DNA from: Aphanomyces cochlioides
Lineage: Eukaryota; Oomycota; Saprolegniomycetes; Saprolegniales; Verrucalvaceae
Reading direction: 5' to 3'
Length of the DNA: 64,000 nt
Assembly (NCBI GenBank): GCA_019828595.1
Contig: JAHQRK010000001.1
Span: forward strand, 2,480,001-2,544,000
Shown here piece by piece: positions 42,068 through 53,136 of the stretch. The notes beneath the pieces were generated by a model. That model was not told the origin of the DNA. It ran no database searches and saw nothing but the letters and a program-made list of their open reading frames with translations. Both the position numbers and the translations under genes were made by a program. The stretch's first letter is position 1, and each line of letters starts with the position of its first letter.

Positions 42068-42412
42068 ATGCGGCTGTATACAGTGGGCAGAGATGCTCTC
42101 AGTCGATATTCCGAGAGATATGCCGCTTATGATAGATACACTTCCCCGACAGGTCCGATGGGCTTCATGTTGATTCCTTCCATGTTCTATCAGTCGTTTA
42201 TCCGGAAAAGCTGTTTCGAGAATGAACTGATCCGCATTCGAAAAGATTTACTGGACGAGTCGCGCGCTGGGACTTGCTGTATGCGCGACGAAGATATTTG
42301 GCTGAATCTTGTGGTTGCTGTCTCTTGCTTCTTGATCATCCTCGCTCCATCCTTCTTGTTCAGAGTCCCGAAAGAAAAACAGCTCCAAGCGGACCGCAAG
42401 AAGAACGAATAG
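42068..42412 (+). CDS. Hypothetical small membrane protein, in frame with the downstream carrier
   Basis: A 114-residue frame with one predicted transmembrane segment near the C-terminus (WLNLVVAVSCFLIILAPSFL) and basic residues after it. No family recognised. A start at MGFMLIPSMFYQ (about 42158) is also possible. Its TAG (42410-42412) is followed by one codon and then the ATG of the mitochondrial carrier in the same frame. It may be a separate gene, an upstream reading frame on the carrier mRNA, or an extension reached by read-through. Confidence 0.5.
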   Translation: MRLYTVGRDALSRYSERYAAYDRYTSPTGPMGFMLIPSMFYQSFIRKSCFENELIRIRKDLLDESRAGTCCMRDEDIWLNLVVAVSCFLIILAPSFLFRVPKEKQLQADRKKNE

Positions 42413-42415
42413 ATC

Positions 42416-43330
42416 ATGTCGGCATCATCACCATCCGCGTGGGAAGGCGTGGTCGCGGGTGGCGTTGCAGGAGGTCTCACGCGACTGATTGCAGCTCCAT
42501 TGGATCTACTCAAAATTCGATTTCAAGTACAAGTTGGTGCGAAACACCATAAAAATCTAGCCCACGCTGTGGCGAGTATTTATCGAGAAGAAGGCATGCG
42601 AACATTTTGGCGCGGAAACATTGCAGCGACGATGCTCTGGGTTTCGTACTCTGGAGTCCAGTTCGGAATTTACCAAGCACTGCAAAACGCGATCGACAAG
42701 GACGATTCCAAGCTGAATTGGGTGTGGTACAGTGCAAGTGGAGCGATTTCCGGTGTAGCTGCGACTGTTGCGACGTATCCATTTGATCACTGCCGCACCG
42801 TCATGTCGAGTCAAGGCGTGCCAAAAGTATACCCGAACATGCGGCGCTTCTTCGAAATGTCTATCCAACAAGACGGAATGGCTCGTGGTCTCTACAAAGG
42901 TTTCGGACCAGCCGTGTATCAAATTATTCCGTACATGGGCTTGAGCTTTGGCATCTACTCTACGCTGAACCATCTCTCTTCATCTTCGACATCACCGTCT
43001 CGACTCCAGTGGCTCCTCCAAATGGTAGGAAATGGCGCCATTGCCGGTTTTACATCCAAGCTGCTTGTGTATCCCTTGGACACGGTCAAGAAACGTATGC
43101 AAATGCAAGGCGTTGCTCGACATGCTGACTACGGCCAGGTTATTCCAGTGTACAAGAATTCGTGGCATTGCGCCCGTGATATTTTGCATCATGAGGGTAT
43201 ATATGGGCTCTACAAGGGCACCGTTCCAAGCCTCATCAAGTCCATGTTGGCACACAGCTGCACATTCACCGTGTACGAACTGACGGTCCGTGGCATTCGT
43301 GAGCTCAAGTTCGTGACGCAGATTGCATAA
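42416..43330 (+). CDS. Mitochondrial carrier protein (SLC25), thiamine-pyrophosphate-carrier-like
   Basis: A single exon of 304 residues with the three-fold SLC25 repeat. Each repeat begins with the Px[DE]xx[KR] signature: APLDLLKIRFQVQ, YPFDHCRTVMSSQ and YPLDTVKKRMQMQG, and each has a second part such as IYREEGMRTFWRGN, GLYKGFGPAVYQIIPYMGLSF and GIYGLYKGTVPSLIKSML. There are six transmembrane helices in the inner mitochondrial membrane. The spacing and YGQVIPVYKNSWHCARDI in the third repeat resemble the thiamine pyrophosphate/deoxynucleotide carrier group, so the substrate is a tentative call. Its 3' end converges with the hypothetical gene at 43424. Confidence 0.88.
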   Translation: MSASSPSAWEGVVAGGVAGGLTRLIAAPLDLLKIRFQVQVGAKHHKNLAHAVASIYREEGMRTFWRGNIAATMLWVSYSGVQFGIYQALQNAIDKDDSKLNWVWYSASGAISGVAATVATYPFDHCRTVMSSQGVPKVYPNMRRFFEMSIQQDGMARGLYKGFGPAVYQIIPYMGLSFGIYSTLNHLSSSSTSPSRLQWLLQMVGNGAIAGFTSKLLVYPLDTVKKRMQMQGVARHADYGQVIPVYKNSWHCARDILHHEGIYGLYKGTVPSLIKSMLAHSCTFTVYELTVRGIRELKFVTQIA

Positions 43331-43423
43331 ACGATCAAAATATATTTTATTCCTTGCCTGATGGCACCGCTTGCGGCCTACGCGATGACGAAGATTATGA
43401 GAAGAATGACAACAACGTCGAGC

Positions 43424-44035
43424 TTACTGTTTGGTTGTATGTTTCGCGTGGAATTCCTCAAGATACATGTACCGCTTGGCGTCGGCTACGAGTCGTTCAA
43501 TTGTCATTTGTTTGACTTCAGCCAGGAGAAAGCGGCGCAATTGCTCAGGATTCTCCATCGACTTGAGTGTTGCTCCGTTGCTGGTCGATGCACCGCTACT
43601 GGATGCGGATGCAATGTCTGCATTTGAAGTGCTTGGCGCAAGCCCTCGTCGCTTGGCACTAACGCCATTAGACGTCGAGCGAAAGTCGAGTTTGATCTTC
43701 TGCGACCCAGGACTCGTAGCACTCGGTGAGCCGATCGGACGTTCACCAAGGCCAAACTTGTTGGCTTTGCGTGTGTCTTTCTTCTTTACTTGATGCGGCG
43801 CAGGTGGTGGATTTGTTGCTGTGGTTGTTGTTGGGGTTATCAAACGTGGACCAACAGCCGCTGGCGTGATTTTCACTTGGGGTATCAGTTTGCCCTGCCC
43901 ACCTTCCAGACTCCGCTTGCGCAAGTGGAACCCGCCTCGGTTCTCGGCTAGCTTTTGATCAGTCGATTCGTCCCAGACGATATTGTCGTCCTCGTCGCCA
44001 TCGTCGTTCTCGGCCCATTGCGCCAAGTCGCTCAT
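43424..44035 (-). CDS. Hypothetical protein, low-complexity
   Basis: A 203-residue frame. It begins with an acidic segment (MSDLAQWAENDDGDEDDNIV), then has Thr/Pro-rich and Ser/Ala-rich linkers, and ends with a short helical stretch (PEQLRRFLLAEVKQMTIERL). No known domain. The C-terminal helices may be the only folded part. Position between two genes with good coding character, a clean start and convergence with the carrier support it as real. Confidence 0.55.
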   Translation of the reverse strand: MSDLAQWAENDDGDEDDNIVWDESTDQKLAENRGGFHLRKRSLEGGQGKLIPQVKITPAAVGPRLITPTTTTATNPPPAPHQVKKKDTRKANKFGLGERPIGSPSATSPGSQKIKLDFRSTSNGVSAKRRGLAPSTSNADIASASSSGASTSNGATLKSMENPEQLRRFLLAEVKQMTIERLVADAKRYMYLEEFHAKHTTKQ

Positions 44036-44966
44036 AGCACAAATACCTGCTTGGATATTTTTCGATGTGCCGGATAAGCTCTCGTGGAATCTATATGGTC
44101 AACATGAAACTGCCGCTCATGGGAAGAACGTCATTCGACAGTGAGGATCATGGCGATGTGTTGGCTGCAAGATCTTCCACAGAGGTCGACTCCATCTGAG
44201 GTGCTTGCTCACGCTGGAGGTTCGTAACCATGTTGGTATTACCATGGGTGCCGTACAGACTGGTATATCACTCGAGCCACATTAACGCCAGAGTTTAGAT
44301 CACAGGACTCATGTAAGAGTCGCGTCGCTTCCTGAACCGCATCAATGTCAAGCGATGTGGCTTGGCCTCCTTTGACTCTTATGAAGACACAAGAAAAGGG
44401 TCAATACACTTGCATGAATCAAGTTGGTCGTCCGGTCGCCATTGGGTGCGTGGTTGAAGCCACTTTTTTTAAACGTACAGCACGTAACCAATTGTGGAAC
44501 GTGCGCCAGAAGCTCCATAATCCTGCAAAGGACATGAAGTGGAATTAGTCAAGGCTAGCGACGAAGGCATGCCATCACTGATTGTTGTGCTTGGGGCGAT
44601 TGATCCCTCTCGTCTCTAGTGTCCCACGGCGGCCGTGGTTGGTCACAATCACCCACGCCATTGCCGTGTCTCGACCTGGTTGCACGAACAAGAAGCCAGC
44701 AGTTGCAGCCACGATAGATGCGCCGAGATCATTTTACTGCCAATATGGAAATATGAGTTTTGTGGTCAGAATTTGATATCATTAAATTATTATCCAATTA
44801 ATTAAAATTCTATATTTAATCGCAATACATTCTGATTGGCTAATTTTAAATTCTAAGGAAGAATTCAATCCTGCACATTTGTCGCTGGAATATGGCAGTA
44901 ATTCGATAAGATTCTAGTAGCAAGAACTGACGAATTGTTTGTTTCGGGTCCCGTGGTTTTGGCAGA
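44036..44966. other. Divergent intergenic region before the complete P4-ATPase
   Basis: No supported gene; short frames only. An AT-rich block at 44780-44860 precedes the P4-ATPase start. It must contain its promoter and that of the leftward hypothetical gene. Confidence 0.4.
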
Positions 44967-44996
44967 TTGGGTTTGGTAAAGAAGCGTGGAATCGAC

Positions 44997-47900
44997 ATGA
45001 AGCACACGTCCGTGGACGGCGCGGATGTGCAGGATCCTGCGCATGACAACTACAACTTGATGTCATCCCCTACAAAGAAGAAGATGTTGTCGAAAGACAC
45101 ACTCAAACTCGACATTCCAATCACGATTGAAGACGACGACGAGGAAGGAGAACAGTACCGATTTGTGCACATCAATAATCCGATCGAGAACAGCAAGCTC
45201 CAGTACGTCTCCAACACGATCATCACATCGCGTTATACGGTCTTTACGTTCCTGCCCAAAGTCCTCGTGTACCAGTTTAGCAAGTTGGCCAATGCGTATT
45301 TTCTCATCATCTCGATCATGCAGTGTATCAAGCGCATATCGAACACGGATGGTTTTCCAGCTTCGTTACCAGCTTTGTGCATCATTGTCCTGATTGATAT
45401 GATCTTTATCGCTATGGAAGACTATCGGCGACACGTCTCCGACAAAGCGACTAATGATACTCCAGTCCATCGTTTTGATGAGACAACACGAACGTTTGAG
45501 CAATGCAAGTCTCGTTCCTTAGTCGTCGGCGACATTATCAAGGTATGGATATCTCTGCGCTTCTGTATCCGATCTTGAAGCGTAGATTTTCAATCGCGAA
45601 ATCATCCCAGCTGACTGTGTTATCCTTGGTTGTTTTGAGCAAAATCCCGATGAGCCATCGGGTATTTGCTACGTGGAGACAAAGAGTTTGGATGGCGAAA
45701 CAAATCTTAAGTTGCGACAAGGCATTGAATGTATTTACACTATTATTCGCAACGATGCTGATCTGGGGAAGCTGCGCGGTCATGTGGTAAGAAAACTAGG
45801 TCTTTATATGCCAACAACTCTTCTACATAGGAATGTGAAGTCCCAAACAATTCAATTCATCGATTCAATGGATCTCTCACGTTGCAAAATGGCAAGCAAG
45901 AAAGCATCAGTGCCAATTCTGTCTTGTTGCGTGGGAGCACATTGCGTAACACCGACTATGTGTACGGCCTAGTTGTGAATACTGGCCCAGATACAAAGAT
46001 TATGATGGCATCGCAGGTAAGCAACATACCGCTGTTCTTTCGTGAAAGCCGTTGCAGAGTAAAGACACCGTGAAATGGAGTAATATGGAACTCCGCTTGA
46101 ACAAGCAAATTTTATACATTGTGACTCTCATGGTTATCCTTTGTGTTCTTGGTGCATCTATCGGAACAACTTGGAATCATCATCATTTATCTCGCAACCC
46201 ACGTGAAAAAGCTTGGTACGTACGAAATGTACTTCAATTTCTAATGGATGTAGGTATTTATTCAAGTCCAAAAATGACAATATCCTGACGAAGCCCGTGT
46301 GGAATTTCGTTACCTTGTGCCTGTTCTACTTCTTACTGCTGAACTCATTCATCCCAGTATCTCTGTACGTTAGTATGACAAGTGTCAAGTTCATCCAAGC
46401 TTATTTTATGAACTCTGATTTGAAAATGTATCACGAAGAAAGTGACACTCCATGTCAAGTCCGCACGATGTCACTGAACGAAGAACTCGGACAAATTAAC
46501 TATGTCTTCAGTGACAAGACAGGAACCCTCACTTGCAACGTTATGGAATTCCGAAAGTGCACTGTTGGCGGTGTATCGTATGGTCTTGGAGATACTGAAG
46601 TGGGTCTTGCTGCCAAACGACGTCAAAATATTGAGCACGAAGCCTGCTCCATAAAACAAACTCGTCCCGTTGTTGCTCCTTATGTGAATTTTCAAGACGA
46701 TTCCATATTTGATTCCAAGTCTCCAATGTTGCCACTCTTTTGGGAGCATTTGGCCGTTTGCCACACTGTAATGCCAGAAACCGCCAGTGATGGATCTCTG
46801 CGACTATCTGCATCGTCTCCAGATGAGCAAGCGCTTGTAGCTGCTGCTGCAAGCTTTGGTTATTCTTTTTGTGCGCGTTCTCCTGGTGAAGCATTTGTCG
46901 ACACACCATTTGCCAAACGCGTCTCATATAAAGTATTGGATGTATTGGAATTCAACAGTACGCGCAAACGCATGTCTGTCATCGTCGAAAAACCCGATGG
47001 ATCTTTGTATTTGTTGTGCAAAGGCGCTGACACCGTTATTTATGAACGCTTATCTGTACGTAAATTATCGTGTAATCGAATCTTACCAAACTCTTAGGAA
47101 ACCGAGGATTCTGAAGTAGATGACATTCGGCAGAAGACTTTAGAACACATGGAAACCTTTGCTTCGGAAGGACTGCGTACCCTTGTTATCGCACATGCCA
47201 AAATTGATCGTGCCATGTATAATAATTGGTAAGACTATCGAGGCTTCATACGTGACGACTAAATTGCATACAGGTCTGCTGAATTCAAAAAAGCATCGAA
47301 TAACATGGTGGAAATTGAAAAACGTCGTAAAGGAGAAGAAAACATGATTGATTCTCTCATGGAACTTGTGGAGAAAGATTTAGAAGTGCTTGGAGCAACA
47401 GCGATTGAGGATAAATTACAATGCGGCGTTCCAGACACAATTGCAAAACTCCGTGAAGCTTCCATTAAAGTGTGGATGCTCACTGGTGACAAGGAAGAAA
47501 CTGCTATCAATATTGGTTTTGCATGTCAATTGCTGCACATGAACATGGGTTTGATTGTAATATCGGGAAGTAATCATGTTGACATTGACGAAATCAAAGA
47601 CACCTTGGACAAGTACGAAAAGAGACCAATCATGAGTGATGAAGACGAAGAAACCCAGGAGAGAGCATTAGTTGTGGATGGCGAAACTTTGGAATTGGCA
47701 TTGTTGCATTGTCCAGAATTGTTCCTAAATGTGGCTGATCAATGCACTGCCGTTATTGCTTGCCGAGTATCTCCTGCCCAGAAAGCTGAACTTGTTACCC
47801 TGGTTAAAGATAATGTCGAAGGATCGATTACTCTAGCAATTGGTGATGGTGCCAACGATGTGTCAATGATTCAAGCTGCGCATGTTGGTGTTGGTATCTC

Positions 47901-49311
47901 TGGTCAAGAGGGAATGCAAGCTGCTAACTCGAGCGATTACTCAATTGCCCAATTTCGCTTCCTGAAACGTTTGTTATTTGTCCATGGCCGATGGAATTAT
48001 GTTCGTATGTCGACTTTGATTTTGTACATATTTTACAAAAACGTCATGATGAATATGACGCAATACGCCTTCATGGCATATTCAGGATTTTCAGGCCAAA
48101 AATATTTCCTTGAATGGGGTCTCCAAGGCTACAATCTGATATTTACCGCCCTTCCGATTGTCCTAGTTGGTGCTTTGGATCAAGACATTCCTGATTATTT
48201 GTGTGAAGAATTTCCAAAGCTTTACAACGTCGGCCAACGCAACAAAAAATTCAACAGTCGTATCGTGATGCAGTGGATTTTATCATGCATTTGGGAATCT
48301 GCAGTCATTTGTCTCTTCACTATTTATGGCCTCAAAGTTGGTGACGAAACTGTTCCAATGTGGACATTCGGCTCATCGGCCTTCACTTGCGTCGTTATTA
48401 TAGTCAATCTGAAGTTGATGGTGAATCAGCACTTGCACACAATTTGGCACTTCCTCATCTACATTGTGTCGATTGGAATGTGGTGGGTCATTGCCTTTAT
48501 TGTCTCCTCATCAACATTCAACTTTTTCTGGCACAACGCCTTTTCAATGGTGAAAGGCTATGGCTTCTGGATGCTCCTACCGCTAATTGTTGTCACAGCA
48601 TTGTCCCGCGACATTTACTGGAAAGGATTTTTGCGAAACTTTTATCCAACTTACACAAATTTGGCCCAAGAGGTTCATTGCTCAGGATGGAGCGATCGTG
48701 CGGCGTATCTCTTGTCGTATCCACCTCCTGAGAACTTCACGTCACCAAAGGCAGACATTGAAAGACCAACTCCGGTGGTCCGCCATTCTGAAGATAGTTT
48801 CCAACAAGTGCCTGTATTGACAAAAGCTCATACAACTATCAACGGATCTACTATTCGTGGTACAGCGTTCAGTTATGATGCTGAATCGCTCATGGCATTG
48901 TCATTTTTGGTTACGGAAAGAGAATCGCACAATCTTGGACCTGGTGTACAAGCTAGCTTCCGACGTCATGCCAGTATTGGTTCCCTTGCTTTCCAACAAG
49001 ATCATGATGCGACTCGAGCTCCACCACAGCAACTACGAGCTACATCGAATTCCATCTTCGGTCTGTCCAGCCGCTTTAGTACCTTCAACAATGGCTCAAG
49101 TGGGTCGCGGACATCTCAGAGACGAAGAGGCTCAGGTGGGTTACGGCGACAGGCAGTCAGTATGGGCGATGATTTATCGTCGGCTTCGGGTCGATCCAGC
49201 GACCTCATGAGCAACCTTCGGCGGCACTCTACCGCAGGGCGCACACGGCGTCATAGCCTGCAGGACACTCCAAGCATGGACTTGCGAGCACGTTCGACGA
49301 CGATGCTTTGA
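44997..49311 (+). CDS. P4-type phospholipid-transporting ATPase (flippase), complete
   Basis: Seven exons: 44997-45542, 45586-45786, 45831-46016, 46058-46215, 46254-47055, 47098-47228 and 47274-49311. All are joined by 38-45-nt GT-AG introns and give 1,353 residues with frame closure. A Met ten codons upstream (44967) is also possible. Order: PhoLip_ATPase_N with TM1-2 (KLANAYFLIISIMQC), actuator domain with SLDGETNLKLR, the phosphorylation site Asp451 in FSDKTGTLTCN, and a nucleotide-binding domain (SSPDEQALVAAA, CKGADTVIYERL). These are followed by KVWMLTGDKEETAINI, IGDGANDVSMIQAAHVGVGI and six C-terminal transmembrane segments. A Ser/Arg-rich cytosolic tail (about 200 residues) follows. 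It pumps phospholipid inward using ATP, usually with a CDC50 partner that is not in this window. Confidence 0.93.
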
Positions 49312-49387
49312 ACACACAATGGAGTGAATATTTGATTGTAGGAGAAATGCATAATAACTAATCGAGAGCTAATGTGACTATCTAGTG

Positions 49388-50035
49388 TTACTTTTCGGCG
49401 TGGATATCCAAAGACAGTTGATACACTTTTTGAGCCCGTCGAGCGCGCAGCAGTGACACGATGCTTGCAACGAAAGTTACCAAATACAAAAATGCGGCCA
49501 AAAAAATACTGGCGGCCAGAGACGACTTGGAATTGCCTTCCTTGGGCTTCACTCGGATAAAAATGGAATTGGATGCGACCGTAGAGCCCAAAAAGAGGAG
49601 GAAGAAGAAACCAAAGGCGCTGATGATCGCACAAACGATAGCACACGGATGTGGTGTTGGTCCTTTTGATGAATTGGACGAGACAAGATCTTCCCATCCC
49701 TTCAATTCGTCTGTATCAAAGCTCGTGTCGCTGCATGGGGACGACTCCTGCGTGAGGTGGCTCAATTGTGCGTAGCCCAGTCGCGTCCTTGCGGTGTAGA
49801 CCATATCAGGTATCTCAAACTCTTTAACTGCTGCCTTCAACTTCATCATGTCGGGGAGTGGTTTTGCGTCTTGGGATTCCTGCAATTCACCCAGTTGCAG
49901 CTCCAGCTTTCGTTCGTTCCGTTCTGGGGATATTCTGGAGAGTCTCACCGGTCTTCCAGGCAAGGAAGACGCGCTACAGAACGAGTGAGTGAGGTATTGC
50001 GCCCCGCAATGTGTCCAAAATGGAATTTTATCCAA
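49388..50035 (-). CDS. Hypothetical membrane protein with two C-terminal transmembrane segments
   Basis: A 215-residue single-exon frame. The first ~125 residues are polar and likely cytosolic, with a helical ERNERKLELQLGELQESQ stretch. Then two hydrophobic segments, AIVCAIISAFGFFFLLFLGS and LAASIFLAAFLYLVTFVASI, end in a basic tail. No family recognised. It converges with the P4-ATPase gene (77 bp between stops). The stretch just upstream carries an ATCCGGATAA box. Confidence 0.6.
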   Translation of the reverse strand: MDKIPFWTHCGAQYLTHSFCSASSLPGRPVRLSRISPERNERKLELQLGELQESQDAKPLPDMMKLKAAVKEFEIPDMVYTARTRLGYAQLSHLTQESSPCSDTSFDTDELKGWEDLVSSNSSKGPTPHPCAIVCAIISAFGFFFLLFLGSTVASNSIFIRVKPKEGNSKSSLAASIFLAAFLYLVTFVASIVSLLRARRAQKVYQLSLDIHAEK

Positions 50036-51559
50036 AATACGTTCGGTTGCATCCGGATAAATATCCTAATATTCGAAATCTGACCAAAATTTCGACCAAT
50101 CAAATGTCGCCACCTCGTTCAACATTTCTCTAAACTGACATTTTTGAAAAGTATCAGCGAGACAACGATCGATATGAGCAGGTGACGATAAGCACCAACA
50201 CTGGTATTCTTCTTGTTTATCAACGTCTTGGGAACAGCTAGCGAACGTCAGCATTAAACCATGGAATCTATCTCTTGAATGGTCTAGACGGGACAAGTAA
50301 AAGAATGTAGATGACGGTATAAAATGAAGGCCCACGAAACAAAATCGGTGAGCCTGGCAAAATTAATAGTCGAGATAAATAGCTTCAAAGGTTTTACCTT
50401 TTGAAAACTTATTTTCGAGGAAACGAAAAAAAACAGTTCAAGCTCTCCTGATTGATGGGGAGTGTGTTTTAAACATTTGTGAAGGTGGCCACCGAATGTC
50501 CGAAGAAGAGAAGGAGACGTCGGTGGCGATAGAGTATGAAATCTGCTCTGATGTGGACGATGACTACCGACCACAACAATTCACGTCAAGAGCAGCCCTC
50601 AATGAAGACATTGAAACAAGAGCTCAAAATAAAATCGGTCTAGTTGACATAGGTGTGTCACACAGTTCTGAACTTGTTTTAAACATGTCACAATTTGATT
50701 TATTCAAACTTTGAACTCCTTTTTCATGACTTTATTGTCAAATTCAGAAGAAACAGATGCGTTGACTGGAAAGTGCATGAAACAAGGAATCCAAATATAC
50801 AAAAATCTCAAAAAAGATTTTTTTCGAGATTTCCCCCCCATCGACGCCCCCTCATGGCAGGGCCACATCAATACTGCGAGTTGATGTGTGTTAGATTGCT
50901 CAAATTGCAGCTCAGACACCCCCCCATAGCGTCTCATTCGTATCTCAAAAGTATCAAAATGGCAATAAGACTGATTTTGTTTCGTGGGCCTTCAAATGTC
51001 CATATTGGACGACCAACTGCATCTTGAACGGACAAACATTCAGTCGACCAAGATGTCCTGAAGGCAAAACCGCATAAAAGAGTGGCACGCTGGCAAAGAG
51101 TCATGCATCCTATGCGTCTTTCAATCACGAAGCAGAGCTCTCTGCGTCTCCCTCGAAGTGCGAATCCGCGGCATTGGATCCAGTATGATATCATTACTGC
51201 AGTTTTGACACATGATTGTGCCAGAATTATCCGGACAAACATTTCAAAAATGTCAAAAAGAAATTCAAAATAATGATATATTCTCTTTTTGTATTTTTTA
51301 AAATGATATATTTGATTGGTTTTTTTCGACGACGGCATGTCAGCATCTTGTGCATCCTCAAGCTCCACGCGCTGTAAAAATGGTGCTACGTGGCGTGACG
51401 TTGCGTAAGCGTGTTCTGGACAAGACTACTTTGAAGTTTGTTAGTGAAGATGTTCATGCTTGTTGACGGGGAGAGGGTGAAAGTGGGGACGAATGATCGC
51501 CATCTTGACTATGGTTACAAATCGTCATGACATTACAAGCTCCGTCGTGACCGCGAATT
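50036..51559. other. Intergenic region without a supported gene
   Basis: Only short frames. The first 30 bp hold ATCCGGATAA, part of the presumed promoter of the leftward membrane protein gene. A run of C (about 50832-50839) and AT-rich blocks near 51270-51310 are the only marked features. Confidence 0.4.
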
Positions 51560-51580
51560 TTGAAATCTGCAACGATCATC

Positions 51581-53006
51581 ATGGAACATCCGTGGATTTG
51601 GCTCCATGTGACCTTGTTCTTGGACACGTCGTCAACTCTGGCTTGGATTCATACATGCCGTGTGCATCGCACGTGGTTTCGTGCTCAGCATCGACAATGG
51701 AACGAGTTCCGGGCCGGGATCGCCATGGCGCATTACATTCGACGACATCTCCGAATCCAATTGCAAGTTAATAGCCAAGAAGCCCAACAGCATTCCATTC
51801 CACGAAGTGACGACCCTCGAGTACCACCTCGTGTCGAAACGTTTTGGATCGAACATGGTCCCATGGCCTCCGAGACAGTAGTTGTTCCTCCAGAGATGCT
51901 GCTGCCATTTCAACATCCTCGACGCAACTTGGTGACTCTGAACGCAGATTGCAAGGCATTATCCACGCCACCGATGCTTGTCCATGCTGTCAACGGAACA
52001 AGGCGCTTGTATTCTGTCATTAGACTTGTTCTACTCCATGGAGACGATGAAGATTCCTCGAAGGAACTTCGGAGATTCATTTATCATCCCCGAATGGGAG
52101 ATCTCAAGGCAGTGCCAGTTCTCGAGAAGCATCAATGGGCACGAGAGTAAGACATCAACCAACTCCTTCACAGTTTTCACTGCACTTGATCTAGAGGACA
52201 TCCGCGCTTTGATGTTGTATCCATGGACGGCGCTTGCCAATTAGAGCTCAATGTGCCAGCTCATGTGGAAGCCACCGTCGACTGCTACCACATTCAGCGC
52301 ATCGAGCTCGCATTCCACAAGTTTGAGCTTTTCCCTCTAACATATCACCGCTCTTTAGCCGGCGACTGCAATCTCCAAGTAAGTCATCGAGTGCATTTTT
52401 CTTTGGAGCTTAACGTACATGCAGATGACCTTCTACGATGCAAAGAACAAATGCGTTGGCTACATCCATGCGTCGGGTTCGTTAGGTCTCGAGCCGTCGT
52501 CCTTTGTGCCCCCGGTAAAGAGCTTGATCGATTCCTTGCTCATTCTTTTCCTAGCAACCGACCGCAGCATCAGGAAGAACGGCCATTGAAGCGCTTCAAG
52601 TGTATTCTCTTCGTCCATCGGTGAAATCCATGCGGCCAGCTCATCTCGGAAAACTTTTGCGCCATCCAGGCATGGTTGTCTTCTCCATCAACTCCAACTC
52701 CTCGGTGATTTTGCATTCTTTGTGTTTGCACAATGGCACGACGACTTCCCAAGCTCTCAAGGCGAATTGGGACCTAGGATGTTTGGAATACGCTCTAGCT
52801 CCGCAAGCACTCGACCGTCGTCTCCTCAAGGGTTGGCTCTCGCTCGCATTCGACGCCGATGCAGGTTAGCTCTCATCCCCACTCTCGTCTTCTGACTAAC
52901 GACGGTAGCTTCTGTGACTGACATCAACGTGGCCTTCCAGTATGTGCCGCCAGAACGACTGCAGCGATATGCCGCTCGCTTTGTGTCTGCATGTGGACTC
53001 CCATGA
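51581..53006 (+). CDS. Uncharacterised five-exon protein with F-box-like N-terminus
   Basis: Exons 51581-52146, 52195-52378, 52425-52514, 52555-52864 and 52909-53006 are joined by four GT-AG introns of 40-48 nt and close to 415 residues. A Met 7 codons upstream (51560) is possible. The N-terminus (HPWIWLHVTLFLDTSSTLAW, HTCRVHRTWFRAQHRQW) has the Trp/Leu/Cys pattern of an F-box. The remainder contains RLYSVIRLVLLHGDD, FDVVSMDGACQLELNVPAH, IQRIELAFHKFELFPLTYH and WLSLAFDADAASVTDINVAF. It has beta-rich stretches and no family that I recognise. Clean splicing and absence of stops over 1.4 kb show a real gene. A role as a substrate adaptor is a guess. Confidence 0.7.
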
Positions 53007-53136
53007 TCAAGCGCCAGCATTCGCATCATGACGAGTTTGAAGAAGCCGAAACGTCCTGAAGAGAGATGTCCACCGACGTGACCAGGAAAGGCTCATGGAA
53101 GTCATAATTCTGCTTTTTTCATTGTAGCCGCTGCAT

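Noticed and set aside
50820..50935. C-rich runs near 50832 and 50918 as a possible regulatory or quadruplex site.
   Set aside because: Isolated short C runs without the four regularly spaced tracts needed; nothing else supports function.
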